Shown: positions 1 through 10,861, numbered from the stretch's first letter. The stretch: DNA of 64,000 nt from Panaeolus papilionaceus (GCA_015501605.1 JADNRZ010000004.1:1674001-1738000); one strand, 5' to 3'. Program-made: numbers and translations. Notes: a model not told the origin generated them from the sequence alone.

Positions 1-122
1 ATCCAATTTGCGTAAATATTCCCACCTAAATCACATATATACCAGAGCTAACAACGTTTTAATCAGCATCATCCAGCTTCCCAATATCCCTCTATCAAAC
101 CAAGACACCGCTCACGCACGCC

Positions 123-1265
123 ATGAACCTCTCTTACACTACTGGCAAATACATCCGCTCCCGACGTGAGGTAGAAGCAGGTATGCCCTCCCCATGTGCA
201 GTATTCAGCATGTTGCTCAACGATTTCATTATAGAACGCTGTCGTCAGCAAATCGCAGAGGAAAGGGCTCTCAGGATGCGCTTGGCTCAGCGCCGTATGG
301 CTGATCTCGCACAAGGTTACCCCAATGATCCCTCGTTTGAGGCCATGGTTCAACGGGGCGTTGCTCGTCTTGATTTAGCAGCATCCATACGAAACGAGAC
401 ACCCAATCCCATCCCCATTGCAGACCTTCTCCGTGAGGGTATATTTGAATTCCGTATGCAGCTCAGCAATGCAACAACCAGCCCATCCGAGGGTAACGAC
501 CACAGCCCCAAATTCCCCTCCAGTTTACGAACAGTATTTGCACCTAAACCACAGGGGGCAATGGATAAGCCATTTACGCTCAGGGGAGTAGCCGAACTGC
601 TTGCACGTAATTCACCTGAGCCATCCCCCCCTCCACTCTCCCCAACCCCCTCTCCTTCTCCCCCACCGCTCAGAGAACCAAGCCCTTCCTCTCCTTCTCC
701 CCCACCGCTCAGAGAACCAAGCCCTTCCTCTCCTTCTCCCCCACCGCTCAGAGAACCAAGCCCTTCCTCTCCTTCTCCCCCACCACTCAGAGAACCAACC
801 CCGCCTCCTCGTCATCACTTTAGACCCCTTGACTACGATGGCGATCTCGATCAACCACTTCCGGCCTATAAGAAGAACGGGCCTTTTGTACCAGCGATCT
901 CCTACCTGCCTTGGAAGACCAACAAAAACTCCAAGCTCCGTTTTTTCGTCCGCAACCGTCCCTCCAAGCAGGTCATGATTGACTCCGACGAAGAAGAACA
1001 AGTAATGAATGCCCTTCTCGCATCTGACAATCCCCCGAAATACGGCGAAATTCCCCAATACGACAATTTCATGGATTCCTTAACCTCGCGTATCGGCGAC
1101 GATATTGTCCAACCCAAGCCGGGTGAGGATCAGGAATTTGATCGCCTCATGACCGAAAATGTTCGCCGTGTTTGTGGAGACCCTGATTGGACGCTTCCCG
1201 GCTCTGAAACGTTCCAGTATGGCACCCCTGGCCAGAGCACCTCCGGTTCCAATCCCTCTAAGTAA
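123..1265 (+). CDS. Orphan protein with proline-rich tandem repeats
   Basis: A single open frame of 380 codons with no visible intron. I do not recognise a functional domain. The N-terminal third is mixed and helical-looking. Residues about 170-225 are a low-complexity Pro/Ser region made of a repeated 13-residue unit of the type PSPPPLREPSPSS. The C-terminal part is charged, with an acidic DSDEEE stretch. Around residue 130 it carries the short motif FPSSLRTVFAP. A near copy (FPSSLRPIFAP) occurs near the N terminus of the orphan protein encoded at 9282, so the two may belong to one basidiomycete-restricted family. It lies upstream of a small basic protein and a KDZ transposase, so it may be transposon-associated or a lineage-specific nuclear protein. 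Both roles are inference. Confidence 0.6.
   Translation: MNLSYTTGKYIRSRREVEAGMPSPCAVFSMLLNDFIIERCRQQIAEERALRMRLAQRRMADLAQGYPNDPSFEAMVQRGVARLDLAASIRNETPNPIPIADLLREGIFEFRMQLSNATTSPSEGNDHSPKFPSSLRTVFAPKPQGAMDKPFTLRGVAELLARNSPEPSPPPLSPTPSPSPPPLREPSPSSPSPPPLREPSPSSPSPPPLREPSPSSPSPPPLREPTPPPRHHFRPLDYDGDLDQPLPAYKKNGPFVPAISYLPWKTNKNSKLRFFVRNRPSKQVMIDSDEEEQVMNALLASDNPPKYGEIPQYDNFMDSLTSRIGDDIVQPKPGEDQEFDRLMTENVRRVCGDPDWTLPGSETFQYGTPGQSTSGSNPSK
645..805 (+). repeat. 39 bp coding minisatellite
   Basis: About three and a half nearly identical 39 bp units sit inside the reading frame above. Each encodes the 13-residue unit PSPPPLREPSPSS. The period is a multiple of three, so gain or loss of a unit would keep the frame. 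The copies are almost identical at the DNA level, which points to recent expansion or homogenisation. Confidence 0.9.
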
Positions 1266-1276
1266 ACATCTACAGT

Positions 1277-1406
1277 CATATGCTGCTTAACTTAGACAGT
1301 AATCAACCCCCTCTCATTAGAGACGTTTAGAATATTTCGATTCATACACTGCTTAATTTAGACAGTAATCAACCCCCTCTCATTAGAAAAGTTTAGAATA
1401 TTTTGA
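1277..1406. repeat. 66 bp tandem duplication downstream of the Pro-repeat gene
   Basis: Two copies of a 64 bp block lie at 1277-1340 and 1343-1406. They are offset by 66 bp and differ at only a few positions. Both contain the core CAACCCCCTCTCATTAGA. The duplication sits just after the stop codon of the preceding gene, probably in its 3' untranslated region. Confidence 0.85.
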
Positions 1407-1749
1407 TAAACAGCTATGCCTATAAATTGATTTACAAATTTCCGTTACTCAAACGCTCTAACCTATTACCCTGTTACATGAATAAAATTGTTCACGGCAA
1501 TCGGATCACTCCTTCATAATGATCTCTTGAGCTGCTGTACATATTAACCATATAACTTCCCAAAACCTCGTACCGCAAAACCGAATGTCATGGTTTCAGA
1601 GTTCTCGGAATATGACCCGATGAAATTCTCTTTACCTCCGTGTTTTGAAAGGCCGTCAATTGAAACTCCACGGTTAAAAAATGTATAGGACATATCTAGA
1701 CTATATGAAACCGGTATGAAGTCCATTGGATACAAACTGGTTCGTCCGT

Positions 1750-2261
1750 TTAATTGTCGGCGCTCTCAATTTGAGCAAGTAGGGTGTCGTACTCTTGTTC
1801 CTCACGAGCTTTGGCTAGCAGCCATTTCTGGTTTCGTCTTGAGAAAAATATGAGTAACGTATGTCGAAATTATTTCCAAAGCCGGCATAAAAACTTACCT
1901 GTACTGCCATGACTGGACCTTGAGTTGTAGACGGTTGCTTGCACGGTAACGGGATTGTGCTTCACGATGACGTTGCCGTCGTGCTTCTGCCTCTTCGGAG
2001 GACTCCCTTTCCTTACGGCTGGGGAGATTCAATACGACTTACGGTGTAACGAAGATGTTCTACTTACATGCGTGCACGATTTCTGGCTTTTTCGCGCTCA
2101 GACTCTTGGTTCCTAAGCAGAGTGTGCCAGGCATTTATGGATAGAATTTAAACATGAATGTATTAGATAGGTTAGAAAATATATACCAACCTTGCATAGA
2201 ATTCACGTTTGACTTGTTTCGAATTTTTGTGTTTCGGTGTGATTGTCTTGTCTTTTGGCAT
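1750..2261 (-). CDS. Small basic-region (bZIP-like) protein, four exons
   Basis: Joining exons 2261-2191, 2112-2068, 2018-1899 and 1837-1750 gives one continuous 107-residue frame. It starts at ATG 2261 and stops at 1750-1752, and each junction has GT-AG borders and matching phase. The protein begins MPKDKTITPKHKNSK and is dominated by Arg, Lys, Glu and Gln, including EARRQRHREAQSRYRASNR. That looks like the DNA-contact basic region and start of a helix in basic-region proteins. No clear leucine zipper follows. A nuclear DNA-binding role is inferred from composition only. It lies 1.7 kb upstream of the KDZ transposase on the opposite strand and might be an accessory gene of that element, but no element boundaries were found to prove it. 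Confidence 0.65.
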
Positions 2262-2945
2262 AGGTCAAGATGAGGGAGAGCTGTGGGTTTGTGCGAGGAG
2301 AGCCACCGTGTTTTTACTATATAAGGATCGTATATCTATAAATAGAACAGGTTACTTGATTATCTTTTCAGAGAAAGGGCTTTGCGCTTGAATCATATTG
2401 CAATCTTATTGAGCCCAGACAACAACTATGAAGGATTATGATCTTATTATAATAATAACAGGCAGTAGCGATATGAATGGCAAACCCCTTCTGAGTGAAA
2501 GTGCGAATGAGGACACCAGATGGTGTGATCGGTGCCAGTGGGTGAGAGTATTTGTTGAGTTTCGTGAATGAGCATCCAAACTAAGTGCTTTGTCTTGGTT
2601 CCCCTGAGGCCATTTTATTCTAGAGAGCTACTTAATTTAATTCATGGAGCACTCAAAATATTATTGCTGCCTACTCAGTGCAAATCCGATTTATTTAAAC
2701 AATGCAAAACGCGAAACGCACAAGGGGTGATTTAGTCGCATCCCGAAATCACCACGCACCCCAGCTGCAGGCACAATGCTTTCTACATGCCGCAAATTAC
2801 AATACAAATGTTCATATTGTGGGCATTAAAATCAAAGGGCATTTTTTGAATAAATTGCATCAAGTGTCTCATATTAATGTCTCGTTGTTAACAGGCAAAA
2901 TGGTCATTATATGACAAAAATTACATGGGGGCTATCTAGGGCTAT
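2262..2945. other. Intergenic, no gene seen
   Basis: AT-rich sequence between the small basic protein and the next weak reading frame. Only short unsupported frames are present, and no repeat structure stood out. Confidence 0.5.
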
Positions 2946-3284
2946 CTAGGCGGCTGCTTGAAATTGGGGAGTACTTGTAACAGTGAAGAAACCCAGGATC
3001 GTCGTCCCTCCAGCCTCTCTGTAACATTTGGGATCTCGACTCTGGGGAACTGAGGCTGTATAGGCATCTTTGGTTTTAAATTCAAGATCAACCCATCTAA
3101 ATATTCCGCGCTGAGTGACAGAGTAGCGGGTTTTGTTTGCCGAAATGGTGATGTTTGAATGCGAAATAAGCGCAGAGGGGAACAAGGATGGTGGAGCTGG
3201 TGGGGGTTTGAATAATGGTGCCGCAGTCCCATACGGTATGTAGATAGCAGACAGTTTCAGGCCCCAAGTTGGGGCCAACAGCAC
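2946..3284 (-). CDS. Weak ORF, hypothetical
   Basis: An open frame of 112 codons on the minus strand with a moderately protein-like composition. The stretch HSNITISANKTRYSVTQ is followed by aromatic and charged residues. An overlapping minus frame reaches 3363, so the region may be part of an intron-containing gene or a decayed one. I recognise no domain and could not extend it by splicing. It could equally be non-coding. Confidence 0.2.
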   Translation of the reverse strand: MLLAPTWGLKLSAIYIPYGTAAPLFKPPPAPPSLFPSALISHSNITISANKTRYSVTQRGIFRWVDLEFKTKDAYTASVPQSRDPKCYREAGGTTILGFFTVTSTPQFQAAA

Positions 3285-3997
3285 TGAAGACGCTACTGGG
3301 AAGAGCCAGCGAAGGAGGGGTACTCCACTTGAAGGCTGTCCTTGGTGGTGCGGTAGTACTCATGAAGCCTTGTGTCCCAGGTGAAGATGGCTATGATTTT
3401 TTTTTTCAGTATTGGTATTCAATGTCCAATTGCGACTCACATGAACAGAACGTCGTCCTGCGAAGACACTGATCAATAATCTTATCAAACCAGAGTTGTG
3501 AAATACCTAGAGCTACATGTGGCATAGGATTGCATGATCTGATAAAATTGGATGTTTAAATGAATTTTAATCATTGAGCACCCGGTGTCATAATAGTTTG
3601 GTAAAAGGAAAAAAAAAAAACAGAATCTTCAGTGGGTAGCGTATTCCCGTGCCCGGTATTTCATCCGACACTGGCGATGGTAAATGATGTCTCTTTGAGC
3701 GTATCCCATGCCTGGGTATATCTCAGAGCTGCGAATGTGGGGGATTAAGGGTATATTGGGTTCATCACTCACCTGTGGATGCTGGTTAATGATAACTGCT
3801 GAGCGGATGGAAGGGGTTCTGCGATGGTGATCAATTCCGCATTGTTGATTCGGTCTGGTCGGTCCACACTTTCCATTCAACCGTGACTTCCTATTTGGAT
3901 AATTCAACAAAACTATCAACTTGCTTCGCTCCTCTCTTATCAAAGCACATCTGCTTGATTGTCTCCTTCGCTTGCTTTCCTCCAATTCTACCCCGCC

Positions 3998-6900
3998 ATG
4001 GCCAGCACTTCATACAGAACACAGAAAGATCGCGCTGCTAGGGAGGGTGGCTCAACGCGCATACACATACCATTTGAGGAAGATGCATTCCACACCGTCA
4101 CTTCTCGCGAGGCTTACACCCGCAAACATGGCCTAGGAGTGGGTTCTATGAGGCCTAACCATAAATTTACATTCACCGTTCCCTCATATACAGCATGGAA
4201 TCGCTCCAACGATTGGGAACCACCAGAAGATTTTGAATTTGCTCTCGACCCCAATGGTTCGCTGTTTGAAATGGCTCTCAAGAGAAGTGTCAGGAAGGAT
4301 AAGCCCCTGTTACCGCTGAAGGCTTCCTCTAAAAAAAAGAAAGCAAGGTCAATGCTATCAGTATGTTGCATGCAGATTCGTCATCCTGTTATTTTTGTGT
4401 TCTTAACTGCTTTTCAGAAACGACCCAATGTTGCATGGAGAGACCTACGACGAAGTACATATTTGGACGAAATTTTGCGATTTGCGGGGCGGGGAGACTT
4501 TATTAAATCGACGAAGTGCCCTGACTGTACCGCTAGGGGGGTAAATGATCCGGATATAGCTGCCTATTGTTGCGATTCAGATTGTATACTCCCTGATTTG
4601 ACATGCAAGTCTTGTTGTGTCAGGAGACACAAGCGTCTACCATTCCACCAAATTCAGGTATGCGTTAACCCTGCTTCTTAATTAATTCAATGCTAAGCTT
4701 TGATTAGTTCTGGAATGAGTCGTGCTGGGAGCCCGTCTCCTTGTCATCCATGGGTCTGAAGATTGTCTTGAACCACGCCAGCATGTACTGTCCCGTCCCT
4801 GTCCCTCATCACCGCTCCCTACTCGTCCTTCACACCAATGGGATCCACGAAGTCAACATACAATACTGCGGCTGTGGGAGGGGGGAACCGCAGCATATCC
4901 AGCTTCTCCGTTGTCGACTTTACCCTGCCACGCAGGTGGCCATCAAGACGTGCGCCACATTTGAGCTCCTCAACCACATCCACAAGCTATCCCTCACCAC
5001 CAAATCCGCCCTTTACGACTTCTATCATGGATTGGTGCGGCTCACAGACAATACGGGTCTACGGTCTTTTCGATCTCGCTATCGCGAGCTGTTCAGGATG
5101 ACACTTCAGTGGCGGCATCTCATGATGTTGAAGTGGGGAGGAAGAGCCCACGATCCGGCAGGCCCCGATAAAACAAAACCCGGAGAGTTGGGACTTAAAT
5201 GTCCGTCGTGTCCTCATCCTGGTATCAATTTACCTGAGGGCTGGAGATCGGTCCCTGAGGATTCTAGGTAAGCTTCATTTCTTGTCACCATCGCACGCTT
5301 TTACTCATTTTCTCCAGGTATCTCTACATGCCATTTGTCGCCATGGATGCGAATTTCCGGCTGAAAAACCAACTAGTTTCCAACTACGATCAAGACCCTG
5401 GGCTCGGGGTGGGGTGGTCATACATGATTGGAAGAGAGGATTATGAAAAGTTCGTGATCGCCCGTGCAAACGACAATGATGTGAGTCCACACTCGTTATA
5501 TGTCCCACCATCGCCTTTCCTGACATAATTACCCTTACAGGTTAGCTCCTGTGTCGGATTTCAAGCAATAATTCAGGCAAATACAAGATTCACCAAGGGT
5601 CTTCGATATACAGGCGTCGGGGGGGCATTTTGTGGCCGTTCCGAGATGGTGCTCCCCCAGGCCATAGGTAACCTTCAAAAGGGAGAGAGGTTAGTCTCTC
5701 CGTTCTCACTGTTATCCACTTCCCCGCTCATCAAGATTCAGGTACTCCAATATGGACTTCGTCTTTGGCTCAGCCATTCAGGACTTCAAGAATCACCCTG
5801 TCGTGCTCATCAGCTATGACATTTGCTGCCAATGGTTCACAAATCTTGACAAGAGGATGTCTGCGGACGATTGGCCCACCGCTTTTGCTATCGCCAACGA
5901 TACCATCCTCATCCCTGCAGTCCCGAAGCTGCATGAGCCCATGCACATCGCCAAAAACCATCAAGTGTACTCTCTCAACTACATTCCGGGTGTTGGACTC
6001 TCTGACATGGAAACGCCAGAGCGGGTCTGGGGATTCCATAACCCCCTGGGGACGTCGACGCAAACGCAGGGTTGGGGCACCCGCCACGTCATATTGGATA
6101 GCCATTTCAGCCACTGGAATTGGATGAAGTATGCATCCATGGGCACCACTCTTCTCCGAAAATACCGCGCAGCCTTGGCAAATCGCAACCTGCAGGTGGA
6201 GGCTCATAGGGGGCTCTCAGAAGCCATTGGGAAGGATTTGGTAGATAAGTGGGAGGCTATGTGTGTCGCGTATGAAAAAGACCCGTCGATTCCTAAGGTG
6301 AAGCCCTGCCCATATGACGTTGATGACATAGGTGTGTAGTTAGTTCTGCTTTATCTTTTACGTTCACTAACCCGTCTTATTTTAGGCATAACGGAGGCGG
6401 AGGTCAGGAAGGAGCTAGCGGAAGAGGAGCAGGAACGTCTCAAACATAGCGAGTCCACATCCCATTCCATCAGCGTGAATGTGTTCGTGAAGGTGGCGCT
6501 AGATATCGAGGAGACCCAGTAAGTTCCATATTTTATTATCACCTGGATCTCATCCCTCATTTTCTCTGGTTTCAGGCGACGTCTCCAACGATTCGCGAAG
6601 AATGACGTGGCAAAAGCTACGGCTTCGCAGGCGGGCGGTCTCACAGAGCAGAGAAATCAACTCACAGCACGAATACGGTCCTGGGAGCAGCACCTTCCCA
6701 TCTATCTCCCCGGCCTCTTGTTATACCAGAAGAGTTTGGAGCAAGAGACTGGGGAGCCGCGTTTGCAGGAAGAAAATCCTGAAGACCGCACCATCTGGCT
6801 ACCGTCCCTCATTCCTCTCGCCCATCACTCGGCTGTGTGCCATCCCGACCTCCCAAAGATTGAAGAGAGGCTTAGAACTGCACAATGCCATACCGCTCTT

Positions 6901-7773
6901 AATCAACTCCGCCAAACCCTCCGCCTGAAGAGTCGACTGATTTATTTCAAGAACAAAAATCGTCGGGGCCAAAGGGAGGGTACACGGTCAAGGGCAATTA
7001 TAGACCGCGTGCACGAGAGGGCTCGTTTAGCAGCTGATCGCTACCGCTGTGCTCGGAAAGCAAGGTTGGCTATATCGGGGAATGGGGACTGGGAGAAGGA
7101 GTTGCAGATCCTGTCCGACGCCGATATTAGAAGCTATCGGGATCCCGATAAGTTGAAGAAATCTGAAGGAAGGAAGGGGACACTTACCGATGCGCAATTG
7201 CAGGAACTGGGGGAACAGGTTGTGGAAAGCGCCGAGGATGCGGAGGACAGCTGGGATGAAGACTCGGAGAGTGAGGATGACGAGGAAGAAGACGGAGAGA
7301 AAGCAGGCAAGGCTGGAGGGCTGGGGGACGGAGGCGATGGCGACAGGGGCGGCGGGTCGGGTGAGAGTTTGGGGGCAAAGGACGGCCGACAAGGCCAGGC
7401 AGGGTTAAACCCCCGTGAAGAGGATAACGGCCAAACCTCCAATTTCAGCCTATTTCCTGAGGAGCGCAGTAAGAGGGACGGTACTGGTGAAACCCGAAGG
7501 ACGATCTCGTGGATCTGGTTGGGAAAAGGTGCAGCGACCAAGGATATGGACGGCGATACGATTCTCCGAGCCGAATGGTCAAAAAGTAGGGCGAGGGTGA
7601 AACCTGCTAAGGAGGAGGTTCCGCTGCTGAGAGAGGAGATGAGGAGGGTGCTCGAGTATCTTGAGTGGAAGGCAAAAAGGTGGTTGGCTGAGGCCAAACT
7701 TCGTGATGGGCTCGTGGATAGTGCCCTGAGGGAGGGCTTGCATGCCTACTCTCATAAGAGGGCCAAACACTAA
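3998..7773 (+). CDS. KDZ-superfamily transposase with CxC2 cysteine cluster
   Basis: DNA transposase of the Kyakuja-Dileera-Zisupton class, expected to cut and paste its element in the nucleus. Eight exons (3998-4360, 4418-4657, 4708-5267, 5318-5480, 5541-5689, 5742-6331, 6386-6518, 6576-7773) join in one frame of 1131 residues. The start ATG follows a pyrimidine-rich leader. Residues about 150-200 hold the zinc cluster KCPDC...CCDSDC...CKSCCVRRH, matching the CxC2 domain that precedes KDZ catalytic domains. The RNase H-fold core shows the expected acidic residues in MDANFRLKNQ, YDICCQW and ETPERVWGF. The C-terminal third is basic and then strongly acidic. The TAA at 7771-7773 is followed in frame by 75 more codons resembling the usual family C terminus, so the stop is probably a late mutation. 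Terminal inverted repeats were not identified. Confidence 0.88.
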
Positions 7774-8001
7774 CGAGATTTAGCCGCTCGGTTCAAAAAG
7801 CTATGGCACTCACCTCTCAAAGAGTTTGTTCATTCCGAAAGTACATTCTCCCCAGCCGGCACTCTCCTGGAGAAGTCTTCATTGGATAAGGTCGTGGAGG
7901 GGCATGTGGGGGGTAATGTAGAGGATTTGGTTGGGGAAGAGCTGAGTGAGGATGAAGACGAAGATGACTATGATGATGAGGAGAGAGCAGATGGCGTTTA
8001 G
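7774..8001 (+). other. In-frame C-terminal extension of the KDZ gene after a stop
   Basis: Seventy-five sense codons continue in the same frame immediately after the TAA and end at TAG 7999-8001. They start RDLAARFKKLW, which fits the family's conserved C-terminal helix, and finish in a run of Glu and Asp. This looks like former coding sequence separated by a nonsense mutation. Readthrough or a sequencing error are alternatives. Confidence 0.6.
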
Positions 8002-8045
8002 GGGTTGCTCATGTCCTCGATGGTAGTCTTGGTTCGCTCATTCAT

Positions 8046-8055
8046 TATTATTATC

Positions 8056-8090
<35 letters not shown>
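8046..8090. repeat. ATT microsatellite
   Basis: An uninterrupted run of ATT trinucleotides follows the end of the KDZ reading frame. Confidence 0.9.
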
Positions 8091-8091
<1 letters not shown>

Positions 8092-8170
8092 GCCATCTTT
8101 TCACCCTGCCCAAACGACACGTCTTTTAAATGTTTTGAACTGATGGAATACATTTAAAATACGTGTTTTA

Positions 8171-8248
8171 TTTAAATGACGCGTTTAAATGATGCGTTTA
8201 AATGACGTGTTTAAATGACGTGTTTAAATGACGCGTTTAAATGACGCG
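8171..8248. repeat. Six tandem 13 bp units TTTAAATGACGYG
   Basis: Six perfectly phased 13 bp units occur at 8171, 8184, 8197, 8210, 8223 and 8236. They differ only at the pyrimidine-type positions (GACGCG, GATGCG, GACGTG). Junctions between units create ACGCGT, the MluI cell-cycle box recognised by MBF in ascomycete yeasts. Further ACGCGT and ACGTCA motifs follow to about 8287. The array may be a regulatory cluster or a subterminal repeat of the KDZ element. The function is not shown. Confidence 0.8.
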
Positions 8249-8346
8249 TTATAGGTACAGACGCGTCGTTTTTAAATGACACGTCATATCTAAAGATGCG
8301 CTCGGTAAATTATTCAAGATCTAAGATAATTGCTGATTTGATTAAG

Positions 8347-8399
8347 TACGAGATAAGACGAGATTTTGATGCGCCATCAAAATCTCGTCTTATCTCGTA
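8347..8399. repeat. Perfect 25 bp inverted repeat, 3 bp loop
   Basis: Arms 8347-8371 and 8375-8399 are exact reverse complements (arm begins TACGAGATAAGACG) around a CGC loop. Such a stem would form a strong cruciform or RNA hairpin. It lies between the 13 bp array and the next gene fragment and could mark an element terminus. Confidence 0.9.
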
Positions 8400-8634
8400 T
8401 CAATAAAATATTAACTACATCCAACGTCCCCTGCTTGCATCCACCCCTTCCCGCCCCCGGAGGGCGGCGCAAACGACGTAGAATATTCATAATATATATA
8501 TAGATCACTATTGTACCCTCCCCCGCCCCGCCCCCACCCCCAATCCCTGTAGATTCAGTATATACCTGTCCCGCCCTACAAATGAGCAGTGTTTGGTTAT
8601 ATTTACCCACCCACCCCGGCTTTATCTGAGCCCC

Positions 8635-8701
8635 ACTGTCCATCGACAGTGACTGTCCTTTGACAGTCCTGATAAATGAACACTGACTGTCGAAGGACAG
8701 T
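8635..8701. repeat. Three dyads ACTGTC-N4-GACAGT
   Basis: Three copies of a 16 bp dyad lie at 8635-8650, 8652-8667 and 8686-8701, with spacers CATC, CTTT and GAAG. The last is extended by flanking AACACTG and CAGTGTT. Repeated dyads with conserved arms and variable spacers look like protein-binding sites, for example transposase or transcription factor sites. Confidence 0.85.
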
Positions 8702-8762
8702 GTTTCATTAATAATTCTAGCCTCTATGGCTGGATGAAGAGCTTGAAGACCATGACCACTGC

Positions 8763-9143
8763 ATGAGCGCAATGGACGACGACAACGAGATCCAAGACAG
8801 TGACGATGAAGCAGGATACGACATCAACCCTGCCAAGGATGTCGACCCCAACATCAATCATGAGGCTGTTGACGTTCCGCGAGGTAATTGTCCCTTCAGC
8901 GATGCAGCACTCGCCGTTTTTAAGACGTGTATTGAGAGCATTTACCAAGAAGGACATATTCCGCATGGATATAATGTTCGTGCGGAAGAATGGGAGGATG
9001 GCTATTATTCGGAAACTGAAGATCTACCAATTGGGGGATCGCAGAAAATTAAAACTGTGCAGCTGCCCAACCACATTTGGTTACCTAGGTCTCGATTATG
9101 GGTGCAGGCGTTATGTTTATTACAAACATCTGAAATCCTTTAG
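8763..9143 (+). pseudogene. C-terminal fragment resembling basidiomycete integrase-core proteins
   Basis: An open frame of 126 codons. The first part is acidic (DDDNEIQDSDDE). The second part, with GYNVRAEEWEDGYY, LPIGG and LPNHIWLPRSRLWVQAL, resembles from memory the C-terminal tail of Agaricomycete transposon proteins with an rve-type integrase core. No catalytic DDE part is visible upstream, where the sequence is repeats. I therefore read it as a truncated remnant. It could also be a small independent orphan gene. Confidence 0.4.
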
Positions 9144-9281
9144 ATAAGTTAATTATATTTATTCGTTGTATATATAGTTCCTGAACATGAGTGTTTCTGG
9201 CTTCCTTAGTACCAAACCCCCCTTAGGTGCTCATCCACTCATTTATATTTCTTACTACACTCGACGCTACTTCTATCTACT

Positions 9282-10861
9282 ATGACTGACCGCCACAAGC
9301 GCAAGGCTGCTGAAGATTCATCTCTTGAGGCCATACCTCCGCCTTCCACGCAACCCCCTCCCAAGAAATTCCGAACAAACACTGCTGCCCCGAATTTCCC
9401 TTCCTCCCTTCGTCCTATCTTTGCGCCAGGTTCTCACTCCAAGCCCGCTAAACCTGCCACTGCGTCTACTTCAGCTCCCAAGGACGCCACGAATCCATCT
9501 GTGAAGAATGCCAAAGCAAAAGGTAAAGCGAAAGCTGAACCTCAAGTCAATAGCGAAGAGGACCACAACAGCGACAACAGTGATGACAGCGACAGCCATG
9601 CGGACAACAGCAACTCCAATTTCGCCCAGACAGCCTCTGAGTTCAAGTCGTTCCTCAAGTCCCAGATCAAGGCCGACCGTGGTGCCGCGCGAAAGGAAAC
9701 CAACAACCAAGGTGGAAAAGGACCCTCTGCACGTGGCCGTGCTGATCCCTCCCCTGCTTCTACTTCTCCTACAAAGACCACGGCTGGTACAAGAGCCGTC
9801 CCGCGGCCACGAGCGCTCAAAGTGTCGGAATTTAGGGTCAAGGTCGTGATGATTTTGCCATATGGTATTACAGCGGTGCGTTCTTGCTTTCTTTGCCTCT
9901 TAATCTATTGTTTTTCTCATATACAGTCTTTCAGGCTCCTGCCGGTCAAAGGAATAGGTACAACTCACCTTTCAACATCCGCGGTAATGCCTTTTGGAGC
10001 AAAGACATCGGTTATCTTGGCTCCAAGGGGTTTTCTATTCGTGCATCCGACTCCGATGGATTTGTTTTCGACGATAATTGGTCAGAGGATCGTGTTTTCC
10101 GCGAGATCAGCTCCCTTCTCCCTGAAGCCGCTGAAAAGCTCAATCAGACCCACAATCCTGTGAAGAATGGCCCTCGGAAATGGTTGCCATGCCTCAAAGC
10201 CTCGCATGGTGGTAAGTTTGTTGTTTCTCCAGCCGATGGACCCTACACTGGCGCTGTGATGCGGAACATTGCTATCTCAGGCAATCAGCGTGGTGGAGAA
10301 AACGAAGGCATTATCATTGGTGAGTAATTTTCATATTTCTTTATCAATTTCATGTTTTAACGTTATCGTCTAGTCTCAACAACCAAAATCCGCATCTCTA
10401 ATGACGACGATTCAACCGACTCGGAAGATGAGCCCACTGCACCTTCAGCACAATCTTCGAGATTATCCACGACGTCTCACAAATCAGCAACGTCAGGATC
10501 ATCTTCCACTCAACAACACCACTCAGCACCGTCCTCGACTTGCCAACTTCGCTCACGGCTTCCAAAGAAGGTCGAGGTTATCTCAAGTAAGCACCCTTTC
10601 CCCTGCTGCTTTGCTTGTGTGGACGCTCATATATTTAAATCATCAGTTACTGATGACGACTTGGACACCAAGTCCTTCAGCTCTCTGGATTTGCAGGGTA
10701 CTGAGCCATCATACAGTCGTGCTGGAAGTCCTGCGGGTGATCTTGATCAGTCGTTTTCTGAACTCGGAGTTAATTTCGAGTTTGCTCATCACGATGTCAA
10801 CATGCACGACTGTCAGCCAGAGCTTCCTGCCGAAGCTGACTACTGCTGGTCATCCTCTTAG
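9282..10861 (+). pseudogene. Orphan basidiomycete protein gene with a probable 1 nt frameshift
   Basis: The N-terminal exon starts MTDRHKRKAAEDSS, carries the FPSSLRPIFAP motif shared with the gene at 123, and has Lys/Ala-rich and acidic low-complexity stretches. Later exons (from about 9934, 10377 and 10636) join in phase and encode a globular part (SPFNIRGNAFWSKDIGYLG, then NGPRKWLPCLK and SHGGKFVV) and a Ser/acidic tail ending at 10861. Near 9840-9848 the frame changes by one base: the upstream frame ends EFRVK, while the continuation GRDDFAIWYYS is in another frame. One extra A in the AAGG run would restore it. Function unknown. It may be a recently inactivated gene or contain a sequence error. 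Confidence 0.55.

Noticed and set aside
3629..3985. A 118-codon minus frame upstream of the KDZ start
   Set aside because: It covers the promoter and leader of the KDZ gene, is basic without motif and has no splice support.
7134..7697. A 187-codon minus-strand frame rich in Ser and Pro
   Set aside because: It is the antisense shadow of the acidic coding exon of the KDZ transposase.
8163..8290. CRISPR-like regular repeats
   Set aside because: The repeats are contiguous 13 bp units without spacers and the organism is a fungus.
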